A stretch of 13,431 nucleotides of DNA from Desulfurococcales archaeon (lineage in GTDB: Archaea > Thermoproteota > Thermoprotei_A > Sulfolobales > Ignisphaeraceae): the NCBI GenBank assembly GCA_028276605.1, contig JAPYWC010000014.1, positions 1 to 13,431 of the forward strand. The letters run 5' to 3'. The notes beneath the pieces are model-generated. The model saw only the letters and a program-made list of their open reading frames with translations, searched no databases and was not told the DNA's origin. This document shows positions 1 to 6,986 of the stretch, one piece after another. A program made the translations under genes and the position numbers. Position 1 is the first letter of the stretch. Every line of letters starts with the position of its first letter.

Positions 1-36
1 CTAAAGGGTTTATCCTGTTATCCGTTGATAGCCCCC

Positions 37-732
37 TTAGAACTCTAAAGTCTCTCCAGGCTTTAGAATCCTGACATCAACTCCTGGCACTTTCTCTTTA
101 ACTTTTCTCGCAAACTCGTTAGGGTCTGCCGCTATTACATTAAATGTGTTGTAGTGCATGGGTACAACTATCCTTGGATTAATAAGCTCTACAGCCTTGA
201 CAGCCTCATCGATTCCCATCGTAAAGTGTCCTCCTATTGGAAGTAGAGCTACTGTTGGTTTGTAAAGCTCTCCAATAAGTTTCATATCGCCGAAAAGTCC
301 TGTGTCACCAGCGTGGTAAACAGCCTTTCCCTCACCAAATATAACAACGCCTGTAGGCGAACCCTTAGTTGAACTGTGAAGAGCTGGCGTAAGTACGAGT
401 TGTAGACCTTTCTCAAGCTTTACAGGACCACCTATATTTGCACCTATAACCCTATCTTCAGCTTTCGCTCTAGAACCTATATCTTGAGCAAGCTCAAACA
501 CAGCAATAAGTCTCGCATTCCTATACCTCTTCAGCAACTCTACAGCTTCACCTTCATGATCGCCGTGATCGTGGGTCACCACTATGTAGTCAATTTGAGG
601 ATATTCCTTTACAAAGCTATCGACACTTCTATATGGTGATAACGGGTTTGTGATCCAGGGATCTATGACTATAGTTGCTTCACCAAATTTTAGAACAAAG
701 GCGGCATGGCCAAGCCAACGAAGTACAGCCAT
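37..732 (-). CDS. UPF0173 metal-dependent hydrolase (metallo-beta-lactamase fold)
   Basis: Protein of 231 residues with the full metallo-beta-lactamase metal-binding set: THDHGDH at residues 53-59, a further His at 119, HAGDTG at 140-145 and PMHYNTF at 191-197. Length and the LGHAAF start fit the UPF0173 (YtkL-like) family of soluble metal-dependent hydrolases. The substrate in archaea is not established. The ATG start is supported by a strong ribosome site (AGGTGGT, on the minus strand of 739-745) six bases upstream and a TATA-like element (minus strand of 766-777) about 26 bases before that. It is transcribed divergently from methionine aminopeptidase. No key residue is missing. Family assignment is confident; biological role is unknown. 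Confidence 0.93.
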   Translation of the reverse strand: MAVLRWLGHAAFVLKFGEATIVIDPWITNPLSPYRSVDSFVKEYPQIDYIVVTHDHGDHEGEAVELLKRYRNARLIAVFELAQDIGSRAKAEDRVIGANIGGPVKLEKGLQLVLTPALHSSTKGSPTGVVIFGEGKAVYHAGDTGLFGDMKLIGELYKPTVALLPIGGHFTMGIDEAVKAVELINPRIVVPMHYNTFNVIAADPNEFARKVKEKVPGVDVRILKPGETLEF

Positions 733-845
733 AATTTAACCACCTACAGATTGCTATGCAGATACCTTATTTAGCTTTATTGCTGCTACAATAAAAAACT
801 TTATTACAATGACTACTCACCATAGTGGTACTGTAAGTGTGTGCT

Positions 846-1757
846 ATGACCGACGAAGAGCTTGAAAAATACTTAAAGGCGGGAAGAATAGCGTGCACAA
901 TTTTAAATGAAGTTGTGTCATATATTAGGCCAGGGATGAAACTTATTGATGTTGCTGAGTATATTGAGAATAGAATAGAGTCGTTAGGGGGTAAGCCAGC
1001 TTTTCCTGTAAACATCTCTATAAACAATATAGCTGCTCACTACACACCTGCACCTAACGATACATCAGTAATTCCTGAGGGCTCTGTTGTTAAAATTGAT
1101 GTAGGTGTTCATGTGGATGGCTACATAGCGGACACAGCAATCACTCTTACATTTAATGAAGAGTTTAAGCTTCTTTCTGAAGCTGCTAAGGCGGCATTGG
1201 AAAGGGCTGTTGAGGCTGTGGCTCCAGGGGTAAGGTTTTCGAGGGTTGGACGTATAGTAGAGGATGTTATAAAGAGCTATGGCTTCAAACCCATCTATAA
1301 CCTGAGCGGTCATAGCATAGATAGGTACACTATTCATTCAGGAGATGTCATACCAAACTATGAAGATAGGCTAAACCTCGGTTCCTTTAGACGTGGTAAA
1401 GTTTACGCTATAGAACCTTTCGCTACAAATGGTCGTGGATATGTTAAGGAGGGGTCAATGATAACGATCTACGCCCTCAAACCTAACCCCAAAAAGATTG
1501 CTAAGCTAGATCAAACAACACGTGAGATTTTTGAGCACATCTATGAAGATAGGAAAACACTTCCTTTTGCATTAAGATGGTACACCAGAAGATTTTCTCT
1601 AGATCAGCTTGAAAGCTCTATGAAGATCCTTGTAGATGCAGGGCTTGCTATCGCTTATCCTGTACTTGTAGAAGTAAGCAATGGTATTGTTGTGCAATTT
1701 GAGCATACAATTGTAATAAGCGATAAGGGCGAAAAGATTATAACAACGCGTTGTTGA
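846..1757 (+). CDS. map: Methionine aminopeptidase, type II (archaeal)
   Basis: Removes the N-terminal methionine from nascent proteins in the cytoplasm. From the ATG at 846 the protein has 303 residues, and all active-site positions are visible: His65 (AAHYTP), Asp85 and Asp96 (KIDVGVHVDGYIADTA), His156 (SGHSIDRYTIH), Glu190 (AIEPFAT) and Glu286 (QFEHTI). The insertion between the His and Glu metal ligands, including LPFALRWY, is typical of type II enzymes. A GTG at 837 would add three residues (MCA); the ATG is preferred because archaeal homologues begin close to this point (known from the family). No clear Shine-Dalgarno site is present. A TATA-like CTTTATTA at 799-806 suggests a very short leader. 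The DUF1512 gene follows after 64 bases. Confidence 0.96.
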   Translation: MTDEELEKYLKAGRIACTILNEVVSYIRPGMKLIDVAEYIENRIESLGGKPAFPVNISINNIAAHYTPAPNDTSVIPEGSVVKIDVGVHVDGYIADTAITLTFNEEFKLLSEAAKAALERAVEAVAPGVRFSRVGRIVEDVIKSYGFKPIYNLSGHSIDRYTIHSGDVIPNYEDRLNLGSFRRGKVYAIEPFATNGRGYVKEGSMITIYALKPNPKKIAKLDQTTREIFEHIYEDRKTLPFALRWYTRRFSLDQLESSMKILVDAGLAIAYPVLVEVSNGIVVQFEHTIVISDKGEKIITTRC

Positions 1758-1783
1758 GAGAAAAAGCCTTATTAAGTTCTATA

Positions 1784-1807
1784 AGCATATACTGCGTGAT
1801 GTATGCT
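1784..1807. promoter_or_regulatory. Inverted repeat in the DUF1512 promoter
   Basis: AGCATATA at 1784-1791 and TGTATGCT at 1800-1807 form an imperfect inverted repeat (7 of 8 bases pair) around an 8-base spacer. It lies just after a TATA-like TCTATAAG (1778-1785), so it would occupy the space between TATA box and transcription start of the DUF1512 gene (ATG at 1822). Position suits an operator, but chance is possible in AT-rich DNA. No regulator is recognised. Confidence 0.3.
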
Positions 1808-1821
1808 ACAATAATACAGAA

Positions 1822-2955
1822 ATGTGGCTCAACATGATTGTCGCGTCAACAATTCTGTCAACTGCTATGCAGATTGATTGGAACAGTATTCTAACATTAA
1901 TATTTTGGGCACTCTTCTTCCTATACTTCTTCACAGACCTTCCACAAAAAGCGCAGTTCATGAGATACGAGAGAGGTGTGTTCTTAAGGCTTGCAGTCAT
2001 TGAAGGCTTAGTTAAGGAGAGCATTGCTAAGGTAAAAAGCTATCTTGCAAGGCTTGGGCTGGCAAATACAGATAAGATAATTGATTCCAGCTTAGAAAAC
2101 TACTTTGCTATAGAGCCTGTCTCCATAGAGCCTACAGATATTATAAAGAGGCTTGACCACATAATATCAACAAATGAGGATAAGTTCAAGAGGGATTTAG
2201 AAAGATTTGCACAAGGTATTGATAGAGATAGACTCAATAACATAGCAGCGTCGTTAGCTGTGACCTCGGCTCTATACACCGTGTTCAAGATACTTAGGCA
2301 CTACTATCTCTTGGGCAAGAAATTCGAAAACTGGGTTCTGATGATGCAGCTTTACCTATTACTACCTCAACTAATAAAGGAGCTAATGCCATATGTAAAG
2401 GCTGTAGAGACCTTTGTGAAAGGTGTGCCAATAGGCGATTCAGCAGGTCCTATAGTAGCCTCTAAGCTTGCCGGACTTGCACCACGCATAGATATCGAAG
2501 AAGACACCGTGTACTCAGTAGTTGAGATTGAGGGGAGAAAAGTATATGTAGTAAAGGCCAGAGGCCCTGGCGCTACAGTTGGTAAACCAGGCAAGGCCGT
2601 GGCTAAAATCGCCGAAATGCTTAACTGTAATGTTGCACGCATAATAACTGTTGATGCTGCTTTAAAGCTTGAAGGAGAGCCAACAGGTCTTGTAGCAGAA
2701 GGCTCTGGTGCAGCAATAGGTGATGTCGGTCCTGAGAAGATAGAGATTGAGAGAACAGCCGTAAAGTGTAAAGCACCACTGGACGCGGTCATAATTAAGA
2801 TGAGTAGTGAGGAAGCCATAAAGCCCATATCTAAGGAAATTGTAGATGGAACTGAGAAAGCTTACCAAGTCGTATTAGACATTATCAGGAATAGGACAAA
2901 GCCAGGAGACAATGTAATAGTCGTAGGTATAGGCAATACAGTAGGTGTGTATTAG
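1822..2955 (+). CDS. DUF1512 family membrane-anchored archaeal protein
   Basis: Protein of 377 residues matching my knowledge of DUF1512, an archaeal family of about this length with no known function. One hydrophobic stretch (about residues 21-38, rich in Phe, Leu, Trp) should anchor the N-terminus in the membrane; a charged helical region follows (about 40-160). The C-terminal half (about 195-377) is glycine-rich alpha/beta sequence with conserved-looking turns: RGPGATVGKPGKAV, GLVAEGSGAAIGD and VIVVGIGNTVGVY. The last segment resembles a nucleotide-binding-type strand-loop, but no standard P-loop is present. The stop codon directly abuts the next ATG (TAGATG), implying translational coupling and perhaps a two-protein membrane complex. 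A second possible start is Met5. Family call is good; function unknown. Confidence 0.85.
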   Translation: MWLNMIVASTILSTAMQIDWNSILTLIFWALFFLYFFTDLPQKAQFMRYERGVFLRLAVIEGLVKESIAKVKSYLARLGLANTDKIIDSSLENYFAIEPVSIEPTDIIKRLDHIISTNEDKFKRDLERFAQGIDRDRLNNIAASLAVTSALYTVFKILRHYYLLGKKFENWVLMMQLYLLLPQLIKELMPYVKAVETFVKGVPIGDSAGPIVASKLAGLAPRIDIEEDTVYSVVEIEGRKVYVVKARGPGATVGKPGKAVAKIAEMLNCNVARIITVDAALKLEGEPTGLVAEGSGAAIGDVGPEKIEIERTAVKCKAPLDAVIIKMSSEEAIKPISKEIVDGTEKAYQVVLDIIRNRTKPGDNVIVVGIGNTVGVY

Positions 2956-3294
2956 ATGAACATAACCTTGCTCGCCGCAGACTTCACAGACGCTTTACTA
3001 ATAATCATAGCGCTACTCTTAATAGTGATTATAGTGTATATAGTGTCCAGTGGTTGGCTGTATATAAGAAGTAGGAGAGGAATAGAGGGTTTAGAAGACA
3101 AACCGACAAAGATTATTACAGTAATTTCGTGTAAAAACAATGATTATACTATGGAGAGAGAGTTCCAGGAAGGGGACTTCATAGGAAAAGTTGTTGATAA
3201 GTGTCCAAAATGTGGGGCAGAGATGATAATTTCTAAGATATATGCCATTTCATTAGAATCTAGACAAAAACCTTATAAGCAGAGCATAAAGTAA
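2956..3294 (+). CDS. Small membrane protein with zinc-knuckle-like tail
   Basis: Protein of 112 residues. A strong hydrophobic helix (about residues 12-34, mostly Leu/Ile/Val) is followed by a basic stretch (YIRSRRG), which suggests the tail is cytoplasmic. The soluble part has three cysteines: Cys59 (VISCKN) and the CPKCG pair at 83-87, an incomplete zinc-ribbon pattern that may need a fourth ligand or a partner protein. The ATG starts on the base after the DUF1512 stop codon, so the two are probably made in equal amounts and work together. I do not recognise a named family. The last codons overlap the TATA element that probably drives the downstream 5S rRNA gene. Confidence 0.75.
   Translation: MNITLLAADFTDALLIIIALLLIVIIVYIVSSGWLYIRSRRGIEGLEDKPTKIITVISCKNNDYTMEREFQEGDFIGKVVDKCPKCGAEMIISKIYAISLESRQKPYKQSIK
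3266..3279 (+). promoter_or_regulatory. Probable 5S rRNA promoter (BRE/TATA) inside upstream gene
   Basis: A purine-rich AAAAA (3266-3270) followed by CTTATAAG (3272-3279) is a good archaeal BRE/TATA pair. Its centre is about 28 bases before the first base of 5S rRNA at 3304. It lies within the C-terminal codons of the small membrane protein gene. Confidence 0.6.
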
Positions 3295-3303
3295 ACAATT
3301 TCT

Positions 3304-3436
3304 GGTGCCCCGACCCGACCAAAGCGGCTGGGCAACACCCGGACTCGTCAGATCCCGGAAGTTAAGCCAGCCGCGTTGGGTGAGGCTGTGGCTTCCGAAA
3401 GGGGCCGCAGCCCACCCAAGTCGGGATCGGGGCACC
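3304..3436 (+). rRNA. rrf: 5S ribosomal RNA
   Basis: The conserved archaeal 5S core is present: GGGCAACACCCGGACTCG followed by CCCGGAAGTTAAGCC. The ends pair: GGTGCCCC at the 5' end is the exact complement of GGGGCACC at the 3' end, and helix I extends inward with CCCGAC/GTCGGG after one unpaired base. GCGGCTGG pairs with CCAGCCGC (helix II/III region), and a GAAA-capped arm made of GGCTGTGGC and GCCGCAGCC forms the other domain. The gene stands alone, as is usual in Crenarchaeota where 5S is unlinked from 16S-23S. It is far more GC-rich than its surroundings, as expected for stable RNA in a thermophile. Ends are uncertain by a few bases. Confidence 0.96.
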
Positions 3437-3533
3437 GTCTCCAATTACTTTCACTTCATTGGTTGTAAGTGCCCCCTTCTTTATTCAAAGTAATGGTTTG
3501 GAATGCAACATAGTTATGCTAGTAAAGACCTCT

Positions 3534-4139
3534 TCAACATTTCATTAATTTGCATACAGCATTCACAACATCAGTGAAGACCTTATCAATACTGTTCTTA
3601 GCATCTATGGAAATCCAGTTCTTTGTAGGGTACCCCTCTCTTGCCATCTGTAAATACATGCCCCGGACTTTCTCTAAAAAGCTGATATTTCTTTCAAATA
3701 CTTCCAGTCTTTCCTTACCTTTTAACCTCTTGAGAGAGGTTATAGGGTCTATATCTAGATAGATTACAATGTCTGGCTTAGGTAGACGCAGATACTCTAT
3801 TACATGTTTCGCAAAGTTGTAGTCAAAACCTTGCGAGCATTGATAAGCTATTGTAGATGTGTAGTAGCGATCCATTAAGACTATATAGCCTTGCAAGATC
3901 TTTTCAAGAACATCCTTTTTATCTCTATACATGTCGAGAATGTAGAGAAAGAACTGCTCCTCAGGATCTAAAGTGATTTCTGAGGATAGGAACAGCTTTA
4001 TTATTTTCCCGTATAACGAGCTCTTGTTTGGGTAGCTATAAACAGCTACACTAAACCCTCTCTGCTCTAGATATTCCTTCAACATTTTGCACATTGTGGT
4101 TTTTCCAGCTCCATCAATACCCTCAAAGACTATAATCAC
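3534..4139 (-). CDS. tmk: Thymidylate kinase (dTMP kinase)
   Basis: Phosphorylates dTMP to dTDP with ATP for DNA synthesis. The 201-residue protein has the P-loop GIDGAGKT at residues 7-14, the nucleoside-binding DRYYTSTIAYQ at 90-100, PDIVIYLDI at 122-130 and a LID region with RLKGKERLEVFER at 138-150. Length is normal for the family. The start is GTG, directly before the conserved IIVFEG strand, so no other start is plausible; an AGGGT element (minus strand of about 4147-4151) is a modest ribosome site. It is the last gene of the minus-strand run, 57 bases after pcc1, and converges on the 5S gene. Its presence fits the replication flavour of its Cdc45-like neighbour. Confidence 0.95.
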   Translation of the reverse strand: MIIVFEGIDGAGKTTMCKMLKEYLEQRGFSVAVYSYPNKSSLYGKIIKLFLSSEITLDPEEQFFLYILDMYRDKKDVLEKILQGYIVLMDRYYTSTIAYQCSQGFDYNFAKHVIEYLRLPKPDIVIYLDIDPITSLKRLKGKERLEVFERNISFLEKVRGMYLQMAREGYPTKNWISIDAKNSIDKVFTDVVNAVCKLMKC

Positions 4140-4196
4140 AGCTGTATACCCTATTTCAAGCTCTCTTTGGTAATACCTAAATGCTTAAGATGCTGA

Positions 4197-4448
4197 TCAT
4201 TTTGTGTATTGCTCTAATAACTTTTTAGCTAATGATAGATGCTCTAGGAGGTCGTCAACAGTATTCCTAAAGGTTAAAATACTCACATCCTTTCCTTTAA
4301 TATGGACAATTATTGCGTCATCCTTGCATTCTATAGTGATAGAGATTTGAGGTGGGGTAGTAGCATTATCAGGCTCTAAAGCATTCTTTACGCTTCTACA
4401 CATCTCCAAATCTTTCATTGGTATAGCCAGCTTAACCTCAATAATCAT
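4197..4448 (-). CDS. pcc1: KEOPS complex subunit Pcc1
   Basis: Protein of 83 residues, the usual size of archaeal Pcc1, the small dimerising subunit that bridges Kae1 copies in the KEOPS complex for t6A tRNA modification. Family marks are visible: LEPDN at residues 24-28, an alternating beta-strand pattern (ISITIECKDDAIIVHIKG) and the C-terminal helix beginning with RNTVDDLLEHL at 61-71. Its ATG overlaps the stop of the upstream RecJ/Cdc45-like gene by four bases (ATGA), so it is probably translated by coupling. The other KEOPS genes in the window, kae1 and bud32, are about 3 kb upstream on the same strand. Short proteins of this type are easy to misassign, but the motif set is convincing. 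Confidence 0.88.
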   Translation of the reverse strand: MIIEVKLAIPMKDLEMCRSVKNALEPDNATTPPQISITIECKDDAIIVHIKGKDVSILTFRNTVDDLLEHLSLAKKLLEQYTK

Positions 4449-5599
4449 TTAATTATTTCACCTAAGCTTTGCAATGATGAAAGAACTATGTAGGAGTTCT
4501 CAATGTGAAGCTCTTTATCTAAAGGCCATCTAGGCTCGAGGAGTTGTATTGGCAGAAGGTATTCCTTGCCATTCGTAAACACAGTAATCTCGTCTACAAG
4601 TCCTATACCACGTAAAGCTCTGTATAATGTGTGTAGTGGGGGCATTCGAGGCTCTGAGGATATATCTACAACGCTTACTCTCACACCTTTTATTACATAC
4701 CTTTTTACCCCAGCACCCTGTATGATAGAGTCTAGCAATGGTTTGAACTGTTTCATCGTTGTGTATAGTAAAGAAGTTAAATACCTCATTATATTAGGCT
4801 CGAAGGCTATGGTGAGCAGTGGTTCGGAACCCTTTAAATCTAGGTAAAGGGACAATGCGTAGACAGCTTCATAAACATCTTCTATCTCATCAACATTCTT
4901 GACAATAATTTTTTGCCCTATAAGCTTTGGACTTAACCTACTATATTTCGATAGTATACCCTCGGCTTCTGAGGCAACAGCTTGGATTAAGTCTTTCCTT
5001 GGTTCACTCTGAATTCGTTTAACCAGTGCTAGTACATTAGCTTCATCAAGGCTTAGCCCAACTATGTAAGGTTCTAGTGTTCGCTTCAATGCTTCAACAA
5101 GATCTCTTCGAGGAAATCCGAAAAGTCTCAAGCTCTCTGAATACTCCCACAAATCTTTAGAAATAGCATCTGCAAGGATCGCTTTATGCACATCAACGAG
5201 CATTTCATCGTATAGTGTGGACTTTGATAAAGAGACCATCGCTACAAGAGCCAGAGCCTCTAGTGCTTTTGGCACAATCCAGTACTCCTTTATTTGCTTA
5301 ACGAGATAGATGGCTGTAGAGAAAGCGGCTCCAGGCTCTTTACCCAAGTAGTCGTCTATCGGCACAAACCTTACGCCACTGACGGGCTTCTGCAAGGTAC
5401 CTATACCAATAACTATATGTTCTCCCCAAGGCTTTGAAGCTTCGTAAAATGGTGCAATGTATGCATCAATGTCCTGGTCTTTAAAGAACTTTAGAAGAAG
5501 AGATGCAGAGATGATGCTATCAATGCTAGTACTGTAAACAATGAAAACTGAGCCTACCTGCCTAATAGCTGTAATAAGTTCTTTGAACTGCTTAGCCAA
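4445..5599 (-). CDS. Catalytically dead RecJ/Cdc45-like protein (DHH superfamily)
   Basis: Protein of 384 residues that I assign to the archaeal RecJ/Cdc45 group by fold pattern and neighbourhood (S15 upstream, pcc1 downstream); in Sulfolobus the inactive relative (RecJdbh) binds GINS and belongs to the CMG-like helicase. The N-terminal strand GSVFIVYS followed by a helix (SIISASLLLKFF) sits where active DHH enzymes carry HxDxDG, but residues 22-28 here read YSTSIDS, so the metal ligands are gone. PIDDYLG at 80-86 stands where the DHH motif would be. A structural role is therefore inferred. The TTG start is supported by AGGTG (minus strand of 5607-5611) seven bases upstream, and a TATA-like element (minus strand of 5642-5650) suggests its own promoter. 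Overlaps pcc1 by ATGA. Confidence 0.72.
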   Translation of the reverse strand: MAKQFKELITAIRQVGSVFIVYSTSIDSIISASLLLKFFKDQDIDAYIAPFYEASKPWGEHIVIGIGTLQKPVSGVRFVPIDDYLGKEPGAAFSTAIYLVKQIKEYWIVPKALEALALVAMVSLSKSTLYDEMLVDVHKAILADAISKDLWEYSESLRLFGFPRRDLVEALKRTLEPYIVGLSLDEANVLALVKRIQSEPRKDLIQAVASEAEGILSKYSRLSPKLIGQKIIVKNVDEIEDVYEAVYALSLYLDLKGSEPLLTIAFEPNIMRYLTSLLYTTMKQFKPLLDSIIQGAGVKRYVIKGVRVSVVDISSEPRMPPLHTLYRALRGIGLVDEITVFTNGKEYLLPIQLLEPRWPLDKELHIENSYIVLSSLQSLGEIIK

Positions 5600-5668
5600 A
5601 TCAAAGCACCTGAGAATTTATTATCATTTCCTAACCGAACCGGTTTATGCATTGAGGTAAAGCAGTTT

Positions 5669-5682
5669 AAAATCAAAAAAGA
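5669..5682 (-). terminator. T-run terminator after S15
   Basis: On the minus strand this reads TCTTTTTTGATTTT, two U-runs about 45 bases past the S15 stop codon and ahead of the RecJ/Cdc45-like gene. U-runs without a hairpin are the usual archaeal termination signal. It may partly separate S15 from the downstream genes. Confidence 0.5.
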
Positions 5683-5725
5683 ACGCATTATTGTTATTCT
5701 TAATGAATGGACGCTCGAAAGCATG

Positions 5726-6304
5726 TTATTGGGTAGGGGTAGTAGAGGGAGATAACGTAGATTGCGTTGTTGTAGTTTCAGCTGCGCTGCCTGTTGTAGT
5801 TTCTGTAGCGGTAGTTGTTGTAGATGAGGCTTGTAATACAGCTCCTAGGTACTGGGCAACCAACAATTTTGCTTTCTCAGGGTCATACTCAAAATCTGGT
5901 GGCAACTTGCCAACACGCTTATAGTACTTTATCAATCTATGTATCTTTGACTCAATCTCGATTAAGCCTCTTTTACTTGCGGTATCCTTTGGATGTTCAG
6001 AGAGGTGTCTTCTAAGGTTCACAGCTCTTGCCATGAGCCTTAACAGATCCTCTGGTATAGGTGGTAACATTCCATGTTTTTCCAAGATCTTAGTAAGTTT
6101 TGTTCCTGTAATACTCTTAACAAGTGGTATACCGTACTGATCCCTCAAGATTATGCCTATCATTGATGGTGTGTATCCTAACTTTGCTAGCTCAACTACT
6201 AAAGCCTCTACTTCCTCAGGTGTATATCTAACCCACTTTGGAGGACCTATTCTTGCAGGTCTAGTGGAGTGAGACTGTCCTTTATCCCTCTTTTTCCCAG
6301 CCAT
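5726..6304 (-). CDS. rps15: 30S ribosomal protein S15, with Thr/Ser-rich C-terminal tail
   Basis: Primary 16S rRNA-binding protein of the small subunit. Residues 1-150 are a standard archaeal S15: basic N-terminus, [16 protein letters not shown] near 21-36, the [14 protein letters not shown] segment at 57-70, and the S15 helices with [18 protein letters not shown] at 98-114 and [11 protein letters not shown] at 120-130. The oddity is the tail: of residues 160-192, 22 of 33 are Thr or Ser, with two Glu and no Lys or Arg. Archaeal S15 usually ends near residue 150. The codons include two copies of GAAACTACAACA, suggesting growth by repeat slippage. ATG start with GTGAT (minus strand) five bases upstream and an ATTAAAAA TATA-like element (minus strand of 6329-6336) about 28 bases upstream. 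Confidence 0.96.
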   Translation of the reverse strand: MAGKKRDKGQSHSTRPARIGPPKWVRYTPEEVEALVVELAKLGYTPSMIGIILRDQYGIPLVKSITGTKLTKILEKHGMLPPIPEDLLRLMARAVNLRRHLSEHPKDTASKRGLIEIESKIHRLIKYYKRVGKLPPDFEYDPEKAKLLVAQYLGAVLQASSTTTTATETTTGSAAETTTTQSTLSPSTTPTQ

Positions 6305-6328
6305 GCTAAATCACATGATATCGTTCTA

Positions 6329-6336
6329 TTTTTAAT
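6329..6336 (-). promoter_or_regulatory. Probable S15 promoter TATA element
   Basis: ATTAAAAA on the minus strand, centred about 28 bases before the S15 ATG, so transcription would begin at or next to the start codon (near-leaderless). The 80-base gap between rdgB and S15 holds nothing else recognisable, and read-through from rdgB is also possible. Confidence 0.4.
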
Positions 6337-6384
6337 TAACTTGTTGCAGCGAGTATCTCTTTGTCTTAACTGCCTTAAGGTTTT

Positions 6385-6981
6385 TTATAAGCTTTTCCAT
6401 TTATTGTTACGGCTCTTAACAAGCCATTCACCAAATGCCCTAAACGCCTTTCCTCGGTGTGAGTAAAGACTTTTTTCATCTATGCTCATTTCAGCAAAAG
6501 TTTTTGTAGCACCTTGTGGTATGAATATAGGGTCAAATCCAAAACCACTACTACCTCTAGCATCAAATGATATATAGCCCTCAGTCTCTCCTCTAAAAAT
6601 CTTTACATCAGTTTCGGATAAGGCGTAGGCAACAACACAAACAAATTTTGCTTTACGTGATTCCCAGTCCTTGTAGTCCTCCATAAGCTTTAGCACTCCT
6701 CTAACCCCTATAGTCTTGTACACATAACTGCTGTAAGGTCCTGGAAAACCATTGAGCTTCTCTATAAATAGTCCGGAATCCTCAACAAGAACAGGTGCCC
6801 CAACCTGCTTATAGGCCTCTACTGCAGCAAATCTTGCTATCTCTTCTAGTGAATCATGTTGAATCTCAATCTTTCTAGCTATAGATATAGGTTTAACTCG
6901 TATACCAAACTCTCTGAGCACGGCCTCGGCCTCTATAACCTTGTGTTTATTACCTGTAACAAAGAGTACCTCTATGTCCAT
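6385..6981 (-). CDS. rdgB: Non-canonical purine NTP pyrophosphatase (HAM1/RdgB family)
   Basis: Hydrolyses XTP, ITP and dITP to monophosphates and PPi, keeping deaminated purines out of DNA and RNA. The 198-residue protein shows the family marks in order: FVTGNKHK at residues 7-14, VEDSGLFI with the catalytic Asp68 at 66-73, NGFPGPYSS at 77-85, GFGFDPIF at 146-153 and SHRGKAF at 174-180. Length is normal. Its ribosome site (GGAGG) lies inside the last codons of bud32, and only five bases separate the two genes, so they are surely cotranscribed. Linkage of HAM1 to Kae1/Bud32 is seen in other archaea (recalled, not checked). Confidence 0.96.
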   Translation of the reverse strand: MDIEVLFVTGNKHKVIEAEAVLREFGIRVKPISIARKIEIQHDSLEEIARFAAVEAYKQVGAPVLVEDSGLFIEKLNGFPGPYSSYVYKTIGVRGVLKLMEDYKDWESRKAKFVCVVAYALSETDVKIFRGETEGYISFDARGSSGFGFDPIFIPQGATKTFAEMSIDEKSLYSHRGKAFRAFGEWLVKSRNNKWKSL

Positions 6982-6986
6982 CTACT

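Noticed and set aside
2367..2828. Open frame of 153 codons on the minus strand within the DUF1512 gene
   Set aside because: Ser/Thr/Ala-rich antisense shadow of a clear gene; no domain, no ribosome site.
3253..3493. Short open frames over the 5S rRNA gene on both strands
   Set aside because: They are stop-free only because the rRNA is GC-rich; the RNA structure explains the sequence.
5632..5645. AACCGGTT palindrome with CGGTT repeat ahead of the RecJ/Cdc45-like gene
   Set aside because: Only eight bases and next to the TATA-like element; too short to separate from chance.
5691..5924. Val-rich plus-strand open frame opposite the end of S15
   Set aside because: It is the antisense of the Thr-codon repeats (ACA/ACT become TGT/AGT/GTT); no sign of coding on its own.
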